DNA of 64,000 nucleotides from Methylobacterium hispanicum. Its GTDB lineage: Bacteria > Pseudomonadota > Alphaproteobacteria > Rhizobiales > Beijerinckiaceae. Where the stretch lies: contig NZ_BPQO01000005.1 of the NCBI RefSeq assembly GCF_022179285.1, forward strand, positions 219,484-283,483, given 5' to 3'. A program made the position numbers and the translations under genes. Positions 45,518 through 55,578 of this stretch are shown here, in pieces (the first letter of the stretch is position 1; each line of letters begins with the position of its first letter). The notes below the pieces were generated by a model. It ran no database searches and was not told the DNA's origin. It worked only from the letters and a program-made list of their open reading frames with translations.

Positions 45518-47296
45518 TCAGAAGGCCTCGGCGGAGAGCGCCATCGTCGTGTCCGAGCCGGCCTTGATCCGCGCGAACCGCAGGGACGTCTCGGGCAGCA
45601 TCCGCTCCATGTAGAAGCGGCCGGTGACGAGCTTGGCCTCCATGCGGGCATCGCCGGACTTGGCGGAGGCCGCCTTGGCGATGCGCGCCCACATGTAGCC
45701 GATCGCCACGAGGCCGAGGAGGTGCATGTAGTCGGTCGCCCCCGCGCCCGCGTTGTCGGGCTTGGCCATCGCGTTCTGCATGAACCACATGGTGGCGCCC
45801 TGCAGGTCGTTGAGCGCGGCCTGGAGCGGGGTGCAGAAGGGCTTCAGCGCCTCGGTCTCGTTGTGGTCCTTGATGAAGGTCTGGACCTCGCCGAGGAAGG
45901 TCATCATCGCCCGGCCGCCGTCGCGGGGGAGCTTGCGGCCGATCAGGTCCATGGCCTGGATGCCGTTGGCGCCCTCGTAGATCATGGCGATGCGGGCGTC
46001 GCGCACGAACTGCGACATGCCCCATTCCTCGACGTAGCCGTGCCCGCCGAACATCTGCTGCGCCTCGACCGCGTTGGCGAAGCCGCGATCGGTCAGCACG
46101 CCCTTCACCACCGGGGTCATCAGGCCGAGCTGGTCGTCCGCGGCCTGGCGCTGCTTCGCATCCTCCGAGCGGTGGACGATGTCGGATTGCAGCGCGGTCC
46201 AGAGAACCAGCGCGCGGGCGCCCTCGTTGAAGGCGCGGATGCCCATCAGGGTCCGGCGCACGTCCGGATGGACGATGATCGGGTCGGCGGCCTTGTCGGG
46301 CGCCTTGGCGCCGGTCAGCGCGCGGCCCTGGAGCCGGTCCTTCGCGTAGGCCACCGCATTCTGGTAGGCGACCTCGGACTGGCCGAGGCCCTGGACGCCG
46401 ACCGCGAGGCGGGCCTCGTTCATCATCACGAACATCGCGTTGAGGCCGCGGTTGGCCTCGCCGACGAGCCAGCCCTTGGCCCCGTCGTAGTTCATCACGC
46501 AGGTCGAGTTCCCGTGGATGCCCATCTTGTGCTCGAGCGAGCCGCAGGAGACGCCGTTGCGCTCGCCCACGGAGCCGTCCGGATTCACTAGGAACTTCGG
46601 CACCACGAAGAGCGAGATGCCCTTCGTGCCGGCGGGCGCGCCCTCGATCCGGGCGATGACGAGGTGGACGATATTCTCGGAGAGGTCGTGCTCGCCCGCC
46701 GAGATGAAGATCTTGGTGCCGGTGAGGCTGTAGGAGCCGTCCGCGTTCGGCACCGCCTTGGTCTTGAGCAGCCCGAGATCCGTGCCGCAATGCGGCTCGG
46801 TGAGGTTCATGGTGCCGGTCCAGCCACCCGCGACCATGTTGGGGATGTAGGTCCGCTTCTGCTCCTCGGAGCCGTGCACGAGGAGCGCGGCGACGGCGCC
46901 CTGCGTCAGGCCCGGATACATGCCGAGCGCGAGGTTGGCGCCGGAGACGAATTCCTGCATCGCGGTGTTGAGGGTGTGGGGCAGGCCCTGGCCGCCGAAC
47001 TCCTCGGGTACGGAAAGCCCCATCCAGCCGCCCTGCGCGTAGGCGTCGTAGGCTTGACGGAAGCCCTTCGGGGTCGTGACCGAGCCGTCCGGATGCCGGG
47101 TGCAGCCCTCGAGGTCGCCCGCGCGGTTGACCGGGGCGAACACCGTTTCGGCGAGCTTGGCGCCCTCTCCCAGCACCGCCTCGACCACGTCCGGCGAGGC
47201 CTCGGCGAAGCCCGCGAGATTCGCGTGGTTGTGGAAGCCGAGCACGTCGTTGAGGAGGAACAGGGTGTCCTCGACGGGGGCGCGATAGCTCGGCAT
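45518..47296 (-). CDS. acyl-CoA dehydrogenase, large FadE-type
   Basis: The 592-residue protein is a long acyl-CoA dehydrogenase with an N-terminal extension (YRAPVEDTLFLLNDVLGF) and C-terminal acyl-CoA dehydrogenase extension. FAD-binding features include LTEPHCGTDLGLLKTKA and GYVEEWGMSQFVRDARI. It oxidises acyl-CoA to trans-2-enoyl-CoA, passing electrons to ETF. It is the first gene of the fadE-DUF4259-thiolase run. A 22-bp palindrome lies 65 bp upstream and could control it. Confidence 0.92.
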   Translation of the reverse strand: MPSYRAPVEDTLFLLNDVLGFHNHANLAGFAEASPDVVEAVLGEGAKLAETVFAPVNRAGDLEGCTRHPDGSVTTPKGFRQAYDAYAQGGWMGLSVPEEFGGQGLPHTLNTAMQEFVSGANLALGMYPGLTQGAVAALLVHGSEEQKRTYIPNMVAGGWTGTMNLTEPHCGTDLGLLKTKAVPNADGSYSLTGTKIFISAGEHDLSENIVHLVIARIEGAPAGTKGISLFVVPKFLVNPDGSVGERNGVSCGSLEHKMGIHGNSTCVMNYDGAKGWLVGEANRGLNAMFVMMNEARLAVGVQGLGQSEVAYQNAVAYAKDRLQGRALTGAKAPDKAADPIIVHPDVRRTLMGIRAFNEGARALVLWTALQSDIVHRSEDAKQRQAADDQLGLMTPVVKGVLTDRGFANAVEAQQMFGGHGYVEEWGMSQFVRDARIAMIYEGANGIQAMDLIGRKLPRDGGRAMMTFLGEVQTFIKDHNETEALKPFCTPLQAALNDLQGATMWFMQNAMAKPDNAGAGATDYMHLLGLVAIGYMWARIAKAASAKSGDARMEAKLVTGRFYMERMLPETSLRFARIKAGSDTTMALSAEAF

Positions 47297-47360
47297 GTGC
47301 TCTCCTCCGATGGCGACTTGCGATGGCGGCTTACAGGGTCGAACCGAACCCCTGCCGCTC

Positions 47361-47382
47361 GATAGTTCATATCTAAACTATC
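47361..47382. promoter_or_regulatory. 22-bp palindrome upstream of the acyl-CoA dehydrogenase
   Basis: GATAGTT (47361-47367) and AACTATC (47376-47382) are perfect inverted 7-bp arms separated by 8 bp of AT-rich sequence. It lies 65 bp before the start at 47296, in a 143-bp gap to the tandem upstream AlgJ-like gene. The form and position fit a MarR- or TetR-type operator for fatty-acid oxidation genes. Confidence 0.65.
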
Positions 47383-47439
47383 TGGCCGCCGGGCCGCAAG
47401 GGGTGGCGGCTGACAACCGGTCCGAACCTGTCGCACGGT

Positions 47440-48981
47440 TCACGTTTCCGGGACCTCGATCAGGAACCGCTCGACGGTCTGGCAGACCACGATGTCGGGC
47501 CCGAGCCTCTCCACGAGCCCCGCCGGAACGTGGGCGTGCCACACGAAGTGGTAGCTCCGGAACCAGCGCGCGAACCACCACGACATCCGGCCCTGGTGGA
47601 CTTCGGCGGGTCCGCAATAGGAGTTTCCGAGCACCAGGAGGCTGGCGTCGATCGGCGCGTCCGGATTCCGCCACGACTGGCTGAAGCCGACATGCCCGCC
47701 CGGCGCCGGCCTGTGGAATGTCAGCTCCGCGCGGCCGAAGGCGAAACCGGGCGCGCCCGGATCCGTCTCCCGGCGCAGGTCGAGGATCGGCACGCCGAAG
47801 AATCGGAGCGCCAGATCGCCGGATGCCGCCCGCCGCGTGCCGAAGTCCGGCTCGGGGCCGGCCGGCAGGCCGAGATGTTCGAGGATCGCCCGGAACGCCG
47901 TCCAGGTGCCGTAGGGCGAGAGGTGCGAGTCGGTCTTCAGCACCGTCTCGGCGGGATCCCGCACGTTTCCGAGGGCGTGCCGGGCCGAGACGTAGCAGGC
48001 GGCGGCTCCGGGCTCATGCCGAAGCCCGGCCTCGATGCCGCGCAGGATCGCCCCGGGCGTCCGCACGGGATGCGGGAACAGGTGCGGCAGAAGGGTCAGC
48101 GTCTCCGGAAGGATCACCTGGGCGTAGCGGGCGCCCGCCGCCTCGAGGCGCGCGCGCCTTCGCGCCATCAGCGCGACCCACGCTGCCGCGAGCGCACGCG
48201 GGCGGGGGTCGTCGTCGGTGCGGGCGTACTCCTCCAACAGCCGATTGCGGCCGCCGACGAGAAAGATCTGGCCGTCCCGCCCGAGCAGCGCGGCCCCGTC
48301 CCCCGAGCGGGTGCCGACCGGCACGAGCAACGGCGCCAGGGCACGCGAGGGGTCGCTCACCGGCTCGCCGGCCGTCCGGTCGAAGAGCGCCCGCGCCCGG
48401 CCCAGCGTGCCCGCCGCCGACAGGCCGGGATGGTTCGCGGCGCCCTCCCCCAGCAGGGCGCGCAATCGCTCCAGCGTGGCCGCGTGGGCGGGCTCGGGGA
48501 GCGCGGCGACGTGGTCGAGAAAGTCGAGCGCCGCGCGCGCGCGAAGCGCCTCGGCGAGATCGGGCGCCAGCGGGATGCGGGCGAGCGGTCGTCCGTCCCG
48601 CATCAGGTGGACGGTGAGGTCGCCGGAGGCCAGATCGCGCGCGACGTGGCCGCCGTCCACATGGACGGCGAAGCTCAGGCGCGCGCCGTCCGGGCCGACG
48701 GGCGCGATCGCCACCGTGAGCCCGACCCGCAGCCCGACGCGGTAGACGCCGATCACGGGCGTCGCGCGGTCGGCCCAGACGTCGGCCCGGACCCAGCCCG
48801 TCAGGTCGTCGCCCGGCCAGGCGCCCTCGACCGCGCCGATCCGCTCCGCCTCGAGGCCGCGGCGGCGCCAAGCCCGATACAATCGACGCCCGCCCGCCTC
48901 CAGGGCGGTGAGCAGTCTTCGCGGCCGGATGAGATCGGGGAGACGGGAGAGCATCTGAGATGGATCGGGCGCGTGCAGCAT
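47440..48981 (-). CDS. AlgJ/AlgX-like SGNH-type protein
   Basis: The 513-residue protein has the AlgJ/AlgX-like arrangement: LLVPVGTRSGDGAALLGRDGQIFLVGG, then LPETLTLLPHLFP, ETVLKTDSHLSPYGTWTAF with the Asp-His pair, and LVLGNSYC, where Ser replaces the typical nucleophile region. Relatives add acetyl groups to alginate or other exopolysaccharides. No clear signal peptide is visible, so cell location is uncertain. It diverges from the PodJ-like gene. ATG 48981 is chosen; 48954 is an alternative. Confidence 0.65.
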   Translation of the reverse strand: MLHAPDPSQMLSRLPDLIRPRRLLTALEAGGRRLYRAWRRRGLEAERIGAVEGAWPGDDLTGWVRADVWADRATPVIGVYRVGLRVGLTVAIAPVGPDGARLSFAVHVDGGHVARDLASGDLTVHLMRDGRPLARIPLAPDLAEALRARAALDFLDHVAALPEPAHAATLERLRALLGEGAANHPGLSAAGTLGRARALFDRTAGEPVSDPSRALAPLLVPVGTRSGDGAALLGRDGQIFLVGGRNRLLEEYARTDDDPRPRALAAAWVALMARRRARLEAAGARYAQVILPETLTLLPHLFPHPVRTPGAILRGIEAGLRHEPGAAACYVSARHALGNVRDPAETVLKTDSHLSPYGTWTAFRAILEHLGLPAGPEPDFGTRRAASGDLALRFFGVPILDLRRETDPGAPGFAFGRAELTFHRPAPGGHVGFSQSWRNPDAPIDASLLVLGNSYCGPAEVHQGRMSWWFARWFRSYHFVWHAHVPAGLVERLGPDIVVCQTVERFLIEVPET

Positions 48982-49136
48982 TTCGTCCGGCGGCGTACGA
49001 GCCGCAGCGGTCTTAACCGGGTGTTTACCAAGAAAGTTAATGGTCCGTGCTCGAAGACCCGCATGCCCCGCCCGATCCGCGCACGACGCACGGATCGGGA
49101 GGACCAGCTGCCGCACGCCGTTCGAGGCAGGCCAGG

Positions 49137-52100
49137 ATGACACGCACCGCGAAGCCGGATTTCCACAGCTTCGATCCCGACGTGCTCGAAGCGGCTCGCG
49201 ACGTCGCGCGCAGGGCGGGCATTCCCCTCGAGGAATGGATCGCCCGGAACGTGCCCCAGGGCGGCCCGCGCCGCCGCCGCCCCGGCGACCAGCCCCGCAA
49301 GGCGGAGCGGGCGGCCGAGGAAGCCGGGCGCTTCCGGCCCGGCCGTCCCCAGGGGGCCGCCGACACGCGCCGGCCCTTCGCGGCGGGGGACGCCGACGAG
49401 GGCGCGCTCGCGGCCCTGATGGCCCGCCTCGACGGGCTGGACCGCAACCTCGCCGACGAGCGGCGCGCGGCCGAGACCGCGGCGAGCCGGCGCCTGGAGG
49501 AGATCGAGCACCGCCTGACGCGCGCGCTCGATGCCGGCGCGGCGCCCGTCGAGAAGGTCACCGAGCGCCTCGGCGACATCGAGCGGCGGATGTCCGAACT
49601 CGGCGACAAGGTCGCCGCCGCGCGTCCCTATCCGCGCCGCGGCCGCGGCCCGGCGGAGATGCGCGAGGCGGTCGAGGAGATCCGGCAGCGCCAGCGCGCG
49701 CTGGGCGAGCACCCCGTGCAGCCCCGCCGCGCCGCGGATGAGCCCAACGTCGTCGCGGGCATGCGCCGGGACCTCGCGCGGCGACTCGATGCCGGCCTGC
49801 ACGAGGACCTGATGATCGACACCGCCGAGGCGGTGTCCCAGTTGCAGCGCGAGACCCTGCGCCTGCGCGAATCGATCGGCGGCCTCGCCACCAGCCGCGA
49901 CGTCGGTGCGCTGGAGCAGGCGATGATCTCGCTCGCGACCAACGTCGAGCGGGCCCAGCCCTCGGCGGATCTCGTCGCCATCACGGCCCCGATCGAGTCG
50001 ATCCGCGAGCATGTCGAGCGTCTGGCCGGCGAAGTCGCCGACAACGTGCACGGCCGCGTGGCCGACGAGGTGACGCGCCTCGCAGCGCGCCTCGACAGCG
50101 TCGCCGCCGCGGGCCCGGGCTCGGACGGGCGCGCGCTCGACACCCTGTTCCAGGAACTCGACGAGATCCGCCGCCTGCTCGGCACCCTGGCCGGGCCGGA
50201 GCGGATCCAGAGCCTCGCCCAGGGGATGCAGGCGATCAGCGCCCAGATCGCGCAGCTCCAGGAAGCCGCCAGGGAAGCCGCGAAGGCCGACGACAGCGCG
50301 ACCCTGCGCCCGCTCCTCGAGGAGATCCGCAGCGGCCTCGGCGCCCCGGCTCCGGCCGCCTTCATCGATCAGATGCGGGCGATGGCCACGAAGCTCGACG
50401 CGCTCCACGAGCGGGCGGGCGGCCAGGATCCCGCCGAGTCGCGCAGGATCCTCGGCCGCATCGACGCGCTGGCCGACAAGGTGGAGCAGGCGAGCACCCG
50501 GCCCGTCGACGACCTGATCGGCCGTCTCGAAGGGCTGAGCGACAGGCTCGGCGAACAACTCGGCGAACGGGCGGGAGAGGGCCGGGGCGACGGCCTGCGC
50601 GGAGGCGCGCTGACGGGCGACGCGTTCGCCTCGATCCAGGCCATGCTCAGCAACCTCGCCGAGAAGGTGGACCGTGTCGGCGACCGGGCGGGCGACCGCG
50701 CCGGCTCGGACGGGCTCGACGCGCTGGAGAAGCAGGTTCTCACCCTCGCCAAGCGCCTCGAGTCCCGCGGCGCCGATCCGGCGCTGACGAGCCTTGAGCG
50801 CAGCATGGGCGACCTGCTGGCCCAGGTTGCCGCCCTGCGCGAGCAGGCGCCCGACGCGGACGCACTCGAGCGCGCGGCCCGCGAGGCGGTCTCCGCCGGC
50901 CTGGCCGACCGCGCGGGTCCGCAGGACCGTGGCGAGATCGGCCTGCTGCGGGCGGGCCTCGCCGACCTGCAGGCCCGGCAGAGCGCCTCCGACCAGCGCC
51001 TCGGCGCGATGCTCGACGGCGTCCAGTCGGCCCTCGACCGCCTGATGAGCCGCCTCGACCCGGCCGCCGAGCCGGGCAGCGCCCTCGCGGCGGGCCCGCG
51101 TCCGCCGAGCCTGGACGAGCAGCTGATGGCCTCCACGGCCGCCGACCTCGCCCGGGGCGAGGCCGAGCGCCGCCGCCGCCCGGAGATGAAGCGGGCGGCG
51201 CCCGCCGCGCATCCCAGCGACGAGTTGCTCGAACCCGGCGCGGGCCGGCCGCAGCGCGAGGTCCAGGGCCGCACCCTGCCGGAGGCCGGACCACGGCCGG
51301 CCCGCGGCCTGCGTGAGGAGCCGGCCGCTGGCGACGACGGCGCCGGAGACATCAAGACGAGCTTCATCGCCGCGGCCCGGCGCGCCGCGCAGGCGGCCCA
51401 GGCGGAACTCGCGAGCGAGGCGGCGAGCGAGCGGCGCGACCTGCGCCTCGGCGCCCGGCTCGAGAAGCCCGGGATCCCGGGAGCGGCGCCGGCCGGCGGA
51501 CGCTTGGCGCGGCTGCGCGCCGAGATCGATCGCCGCCGCCGTCCGATCCTGCTCGGCCTGGCGGCGATCGTGCTGGCGCTCGGGGCCCTGCAGGCGATCG
51601 GCACCCACATGGCCGAGCCCGATCCCTCGATCCCGGCCCCGCGCGCGGCCGCCGCCCCCGAGCCCGCCCGGAGCGAGGCGACGGCGGAGGCTGCCAAACC
51701 CGAGGCCCCGAAGCCCGAGGCCCCGAAGCCCGAGGCGTCGAAGTCCGAGGTCCCGAAGTCCGCGGCGTCGAGCGCCGAGCGGGCCGCCGAGGCGCCGAAG
51801 ACCGCGCTCGCGGACCCGCTGACCACGCAGGCGATCCCGTCCGACCCGGCCGCCCCGCCCGCCCCCGGCCGCGCCCGCTCCGGACCGCCCCGGATCTCGG
51901 CGGCCGTCAGCCTCTCGGGCGACCTCTCGGGCCTGCCCGCCGGCCTCGCCAAGCTGCGCCAGGCGGTCCTCGACGGCGACGGCGCGGCCGCGTGGGAACT
52001 CGCCGCGCGCGCCGCGGACGGCCGCGGCCTGACTCGCGACCTCGCGCTCGCCGCCAAGCTGTTCGAGAAGCTGGCCTCCGCCGGCTACGCCCCGGCCCAG

Positions 52101-52640
52101 TACAAGCTCGGCGGCCACTACGAGAAGGGCTCGGGCGTGGTGCGCGACCTCGCCCAGGCCAAGCTCTGGTACGGCCGCGCGGCCGAGCAGGGCCATGCCC
52201 GCTCCATGCACAACCTTGCGGTGATCTACGCCGAGAGCCCGGGCGCCAACGGCAAGCCGGACTACGCCTCGGCGGCCTCGTGGTTCAGGCAGGGCGCCGA
52301 GTACGGCCTGCGCGACAGCCAGTACAACCTTGGCGTGCTCTACGCCCGCGGCCTCGGGCTCGGCCAGGATCTGGTGCAGTCCTACGTCTGGTTCTCGGCC
52401 GCCGCCGCGCAGGGCGACGAGGACGCGGGGCGCAAGCGCGACGACGTCGCCAACAAGCTCGGCCCGGCCGATCTCGCCAGCGCCAAGACGCTGGCGGCCA
52501 CCTTCAAGCCGCGCAAGCTCGATCCGGTGGTGAACGAGCCGCCGCAGGCGCCGGAGGGGGGCGGGGCGATGACGCTGCTCGGCGCGCCCGCGCCCAGCGC
52601 GCCCGCCTTCACCCCGGCCTCGCGCGCCCGCGGTGTCTGA
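49137..52640 (+). CDS. PodJ-like polarity protein with coiled coils and Sel1 repeats
   Basis: The 1167-residue protein starts with a short conserved segment ([27 protein letters not shown]), continues as long coiled coils (about 100-700), has one membrane segment ([21 protein letters not shown], about 802-822), a Pro/Lys/Glu repeat linker (about 855-875) and C-terminal Sel1 repeats (about 950-1110; [40 protein letters not shown]). This order matches PodJ of Caulobacter and relatives, which organises one cell pole. The linker is encoded by tandem 15-bp units (51699-51758). Its role here is inferred from architecture. Confidence 0.82.
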   Translation: MTRTAKPDFHSFDPDVLEAARDVARRAGIPLEEWIARNVPQGGPRRRRPGDQPRKAERAAEEAGRFRPGRPQGAADTRRPFAAGDADEGALAALMARLDGLDRNLADERRAAETAASRRLEEIEHRLTRALDAGAAPVEKVTERLGDIERRMSELGDKVAAARPYPRRGRGPAEMREAVEEIRQRQRALGEHPVQPRRAADEPNVVAGMRRDLARRLDAGLHEDLMIDTAEAVSQLQRETLRLRESIGGLATSRDVGALEQAMISLATNVERAQPSADLVAITAPIESIREHVERLAGEVADNVHGRVADEVTRLAARLDSVAAAGPGSDGRALDTLFQELDEIRRLLGTLAGPERIQSLAQGMQAISAQIAQLQEAAREAAKADDSATLRPLLEEIRSGLGAPAPAAFIDQMRAMATKLDALHERAGGQDPAESRRILGRIDALADKVEQASTRPVDDLIGRLEGLSDRLGEQLGERAGEGRGDGLRGGALTGDAFASIQAMLSNLAEKVDRVGDRAGDRAGSDGLDALEKQVLTLAKRLESRGADPALTSLERSMGDLLAQVAALREQAPDADALERAAREAVSAGLADRAGPQDRGEIGLLRAGLADLQARQSASDQRLGAMLDGVQSALDRLMSRLDPAAEPGSALAAGPRPPSLDEQLMASTAADLARGEAERRRRPEMKRAAPAAHPSDELLEPGAGRPQREVQGRTLPEAGPRPARGLREEPAAGDDGAGDIKTSFIAAARRAAQAAQAELASEAASERRDLRLGARLEKPGIPGAAPAGGRLARLRAEIDRRRRPILLGLAAIVLALGALQAIGTHMAEPDPSIPAPRAAAAPEPARSEATAEAAKPEAPKPEAPKPEASKSEVPKSAASSAERAAEAPKTALADPLTTQAIPSDPAAPPAPGRARSGPPRISAAVSLSGDLSGLPAGLAKLRQAVLDGDGAAAWELAARAADGRGLTRDLALAAKLFEKLASAGYAPAQYKLGGHYEKGSGVVRDLAQAKLWYGRAAEQGHARSMHNLAVIYAESPGANGKPDYASAASWFRQGAEYGLRDSQYNLGVLYARGLGLGQDLVQSYVWFSAAAAQGDEDAGRKRDDVANKLGPADLASAKTLAATFKPRKLDPVVNEPPQAPEGGGAMTLLGAPAPSAPAFTPASRARGV
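51699..51758. repeat. four tandem 15-bp units in the PodJ-like gene
   Basis: Units CCCGAGGCCCCGAAG (51699-51713 and 51714-51728) and two diverged copies (51729-51743, 51744-51758) encode PEAPK-type repeats. Copy changes keep frame. Confidence 0.85.
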
Positions 52641-52793
52641 CGGGGCGGGTCGCCGCATGCGGGAACCCCTCCCGGCGGCATCCGTATAACGCTTGGCCGT
52701 GCGGCTCGCGCCGCACGGTCCCGTCGCGGCCATGTCGGCCGCGATCTTGCCGCGGCCCCGCCGGTCCGCGGACGGCGGCCGAGCGGAGGGTGA

Positions 52794-53231
52794 ATGGCGC
52801 GCCTGAATCCGGTCCCGATGGGGGCTGTCATCCTCGGCGTGGCCGGGCTGATCCCCTTCCTCGGCTTCGCCGCCCTGTCGGTCGCGGGCAACGACGGCGG
52901 GCTCGGCACGCTGGGCCTGAGCCCGCGCACGATCCTCTCGGCCTACGGCGCGGTCATCGCCTCCTTCCTCGGCGGGATCCGCTGGGGCGCGGCCGCCGCG
53001 CGCAACGCCGGCAGCGGCGACTACCTGCTGGCGATCGTGCCCTCGCTGGTCGCCTGGGCGGCGCTCGCCGCCCCCGCCCCCTGGGACCTGCGCATCCTCG
53101 GCGTCCTCGTCCTGGCCTGGGGCCTGGTCGATCAGGACATGCCCCGGCGCGGTATCGTTCCGCGCTGGCTCGGGCGGCTGCGGCTGGTCCTCTCGGGCGT
53201 CGCCGGCGCGGCGCTCCTCGTGGCCGCCTGA
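52794..53231 (+). CDS. DUF3429 family membrane protein
   Basis: The 145-residue protein has about four or five membrane segments and the DUF3429 motifs [32 protein letters not shown] and ALVDQD-type ([12 protein letters not shown]). Function unknown. It follows the PodJ-like gene and precedes htpG by 122 bp. Confidence 0.85.
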   Translation: MARLNPVPMGAVILGVAGLIPFLGFAALSVAGNDGGLGTLGLSPRTILSAYGAVIASFLGGIRWGAAAARNAGSGDYLLAIVPSLVAWAALAAPAPWDLRILGVLVLAWGLVDQDMPRRGIVPRWLGRLRLVLSGVAGAALLVAA

Positions 53232-53353
53232 GCGATCCTTCGCCGATCCGTGCCGCCCGCCCGCCGGGCCCGTTGCATTCGCCCGCGCGCGACCGCATAT
53301 CGCCTCCGCGTTTTTTCGGGCCGGTCCGGCTCGGTCGCGATGGAGGCGCTGCG

Positions 53354-55180
53354 GTGAGCGAGACGGTGGAGCGACACGAATTCGGTGCCGAGGTCGGGCG
53401 CCTGCTCGACCTCGTGGTGCACGCCCTCTACTCCGACCGCGAGATCTTCCTGCGCGAGCTGGTGGCCAACGCCGCCGACGCGATGGACCGGCGCCGCTTC
53501 GAGGCCCTGACCTCGGCCGCCAGCGCCCTGCCGCCCGACGCGAAGGTGCGCATCGCCCCCGACAAGACGGCGCGCACGCTCACCGTCTCGGATGCCGGCA
53601 TCGGCATGACCCGCGAGGACCTGGCGCAGAACCTCGGCACCATCGCGCGCTCGGGCACGCGGGCCTTCTCGCAGACGCTGGAGAGCGCCCGGGCCGAGGA
53701 CCGGCCGAGCCTGATCGGCCAGTTCGGCGTCGGCTTCTACTCCGCCTTCATGGTGGCCGACCGCGTCACCGTCACGTCGCGCCGCGCGGGCGCGGAGGAG
53801 GCCTGGACCTGGGCGTCCGAGGGCCAGGGCAGCTACACGCTGGAGCGCGCCGAGAGACCTGAGCCCGGCACCGACATCGTGCTCCACCTCAAGGCCGACG
53901 CGGACGAGTACCTAGAGCCCTACCGGCTCGATCACCTCGTGCGGAAATGGGCCGATTTCATCACCGTGCCGATCGCGATCGTCCAGGACGGGCGCGACGA
54001 GGCGGCCAACCAGGGCACCGCCCTGTGGCGCAAGCCGCGGAGCGAGGTCACGCCCGAGCAGTACGAGGCGTTCTACCGCTCCGTCGGCATGAACTTCGAC
54101 AAGCCCTGGGCGACCCTGCACTGGCGGGCGGAGGGACAGCTCGAGTTCTCGGCGCTGCTCTTCGTGCCCGGCATGAAGCCCTTCCAGGCGCTGGAGAACG
54201 AGCGGCAGAGCAAGGTGCGGCTGCACGTGCGCCGCATGTTCATCACCGACGAGGCGGAGTTGCTGCCGCCCTGGCTGCGCTTCGTCCAGGGCGTGGTCGA
54301 CACCGAGGACCTGCCCCTCAACGTCTCGCGCGAGATGCTGCAATCGACGCCGGCGCTGGCCCGCATCCGGCGCGCCGTCACCGGCCGCGTCCTCTCAGAA
54401 CTCGCGACCCGCGCGAAGGATGGAGCGGAGTACCAGAGCTTCTGGGAGAATTTCGGCCCCGTCCTGAAGGAAGGCATCTACGAGGACCACGAGCGCCGCG
54501 AGGAGATCGCGCCGCTGCTGCGCTTCCGCTCCTCGGCCGTCGAAGGCTGGACGAGCCTGCCCGACTACGTCGCCCGCATGAAGGACGGCCAGGAGGCGAT
54601 CTACTACCTCGTCGCCGACGACGCCGAGGCACTCGGATCCTCGCCCCAGCTCGAGGGCTTCCGGGCTCGCGGGCTGGAGGTGCTTCTCCTGTCCGACCAT
54701 GTCGACGCCTTCTGGCCCGAGGCGCTCGCGCGCTTCGCCGACAAGCCGCTGCAATCCGTCACGCAGGGCGGCCTCGACCTCTCGAAGTTCCCCGCCGCGG
54801 GTGAGGCCGAGGCGGCGCCCGCCGGGATCGACGTGCTCGTGGCGGCGATCAAGGCGGCTCTGGGGAGCGACGTCGCGGACGTGCGCACCACCGACCGTCT
54901 GGTCGACAGCGCGGTCGTGCTCTCGGCCGGCAGCGGCCCGGACCTGCAGATGCAGCGCCTCCTGCGCCGCGCCGGCCGCGGCGGCGGCCAGGCGGTTCTG
55001 GAGATCAACCCGCGCCATCCCCTGATCCGCGCGCTCGCCGAGGGCGAGGCCGAGGCCGTGCCTGCGGCCGCGGGCACCCTCCTCGATCTGGCGCGAATCC
55101 AGGATGGGGACATTCCACGCGATCCCGTGGCCTTCGCCCGGACGATCACCGCCGCGCTCGCCGCGGAGCGGGGAGCCTGA
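53354..55180 (+). CDS. htpG: molecular chaperone HtpG
   Basis: The 608-residue protein is a bacterial Hsp90: [34 protein letters not shown] and [11 protein letters not shown] in the ATPase domain and [17 protein letters not shown], followed by middle and C-terminal dimer domains. The GTG at 53354 follows GGAGG at 7-bp spacing. It refolds stress-damaged proteins with DnaK in the cytoplasm. It is slightly shorter than E. coli HtpG. Confidence 0.95.
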   Translation: MSETVERHEFGAEVGRLLDLVVHALYSDREIFLRELVANAADAMDRRRFEALTSAASALPPDAKVRIAPDKTARTLTVSDAGIGMTREDLAQNLGTIARSGTRAFSQTLESARAEDRPSLIGQFGVGFYSAFMVADRVTVTSRRAGAEEAWTWASEGQGSYTLERAERPEPGTDIVLHLKADADEYLEPYRLDHLVRKWADFITVPIAIVQDGRDEAANQGTALWRKPRSEVTPEQYEAFYRSVGMNFDKPWATLHWRAEGQLEFSALLFVPGMKPFQALENERQSKVRLHVRRMFITDEAELLPPWLRFVQGVVDTEDLPLNVSREMLQSTPALARIRRAVTGRVLSELATRAKDGAEYQSFWENFGPVLKEGIYEDHERREEIAPLLRFRSSAVEGWTSLPDYVARMKDGQEAIYYLVADDAEALGSSPQLEGFRARGLEVLLLSDHVDAFWPEALARFADKPLQSVTQGGLDLSKFPAAGEAEAAPAGIDVLVAAIKAALGSDVADVRTTDRLVDSAVVLSAGSGPDLQMQRLLRRAGRGGGQAVLEINPRHPLIRALAEGEAEAVPAAAGTLLDLARIQDGDIPRDPVAFARTITAALAAERGA

Positions 55181-55403
55181 TCCGAGCGGTCCTGCGGCTG
55201 GCCCGGATCAACTGGCATCTGGGACTTGCCGGGGATGGCCGCTTTCCGAACCCGAAGCGGCGCCGGACCGGCTTGCCACACCGCCGACGCTTCGCTATAG
55301 CCCCGACATCGAGACACCGGCCGTAGCCCGCCAGCGCGCGGGCGATCCCGCGGGCCGGTTCATCGATGCGACGCCAGGGTGCTGAAGCGCCGACGGCGTC
55401 GTT

Positions 55404-55493
55404 GGAGAGGTGGCAGAGCGGTTGAATGCACCGCACTCGAAATGCGGCATGGGTGCAAGCCCATCGGGGGTTCGAATCCCCCCCTCTCCGCCA
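55404..55493 (+). tRNA. tRNA-Ser (CGA anticodon)
   Basis: A complete 90-base type II tRNA: acceptor GGAGAGG pairs with CCTCTCC at the 3' end, discriminator G and encoded CCA. The anticodon loop CTCGAAA between CCGCA and TGCGG puts CGA at 55438-55440, reading UCG. The long variable arm (catgggtgcaagcccatc) fits Ser. The gene marks the left edge of the island: a recombinase follows within 90 bp. Confidence 0.95.
55471..55493. other. possible attachment site at tRNA-Ser 3' end
   Basis: tRNA-linked tyrosine recombinases often use the T-arm and 3' end of the tRNA as attB. The recombinase gene begins 85 bp beyond, so the T-arm to CCA segment is the likely att core. No second copy is in the window to confirm it. 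Confidence 0.4.
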
Positions 55494-55578
55494 GTCTTGC
55501 TAAAAGCTCAATCGTCACGGTAAGTTGCTGATACGCAACGTGTTCGTACGGCCCGACTGGTACATTCGGGTGGTACAT

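Noticed and set aside
49047..49136. Earlier start for the PodJ-like protein
   Set aside because: The upstream residues are not family-like; ATG at 49137 begins the conserved segment.
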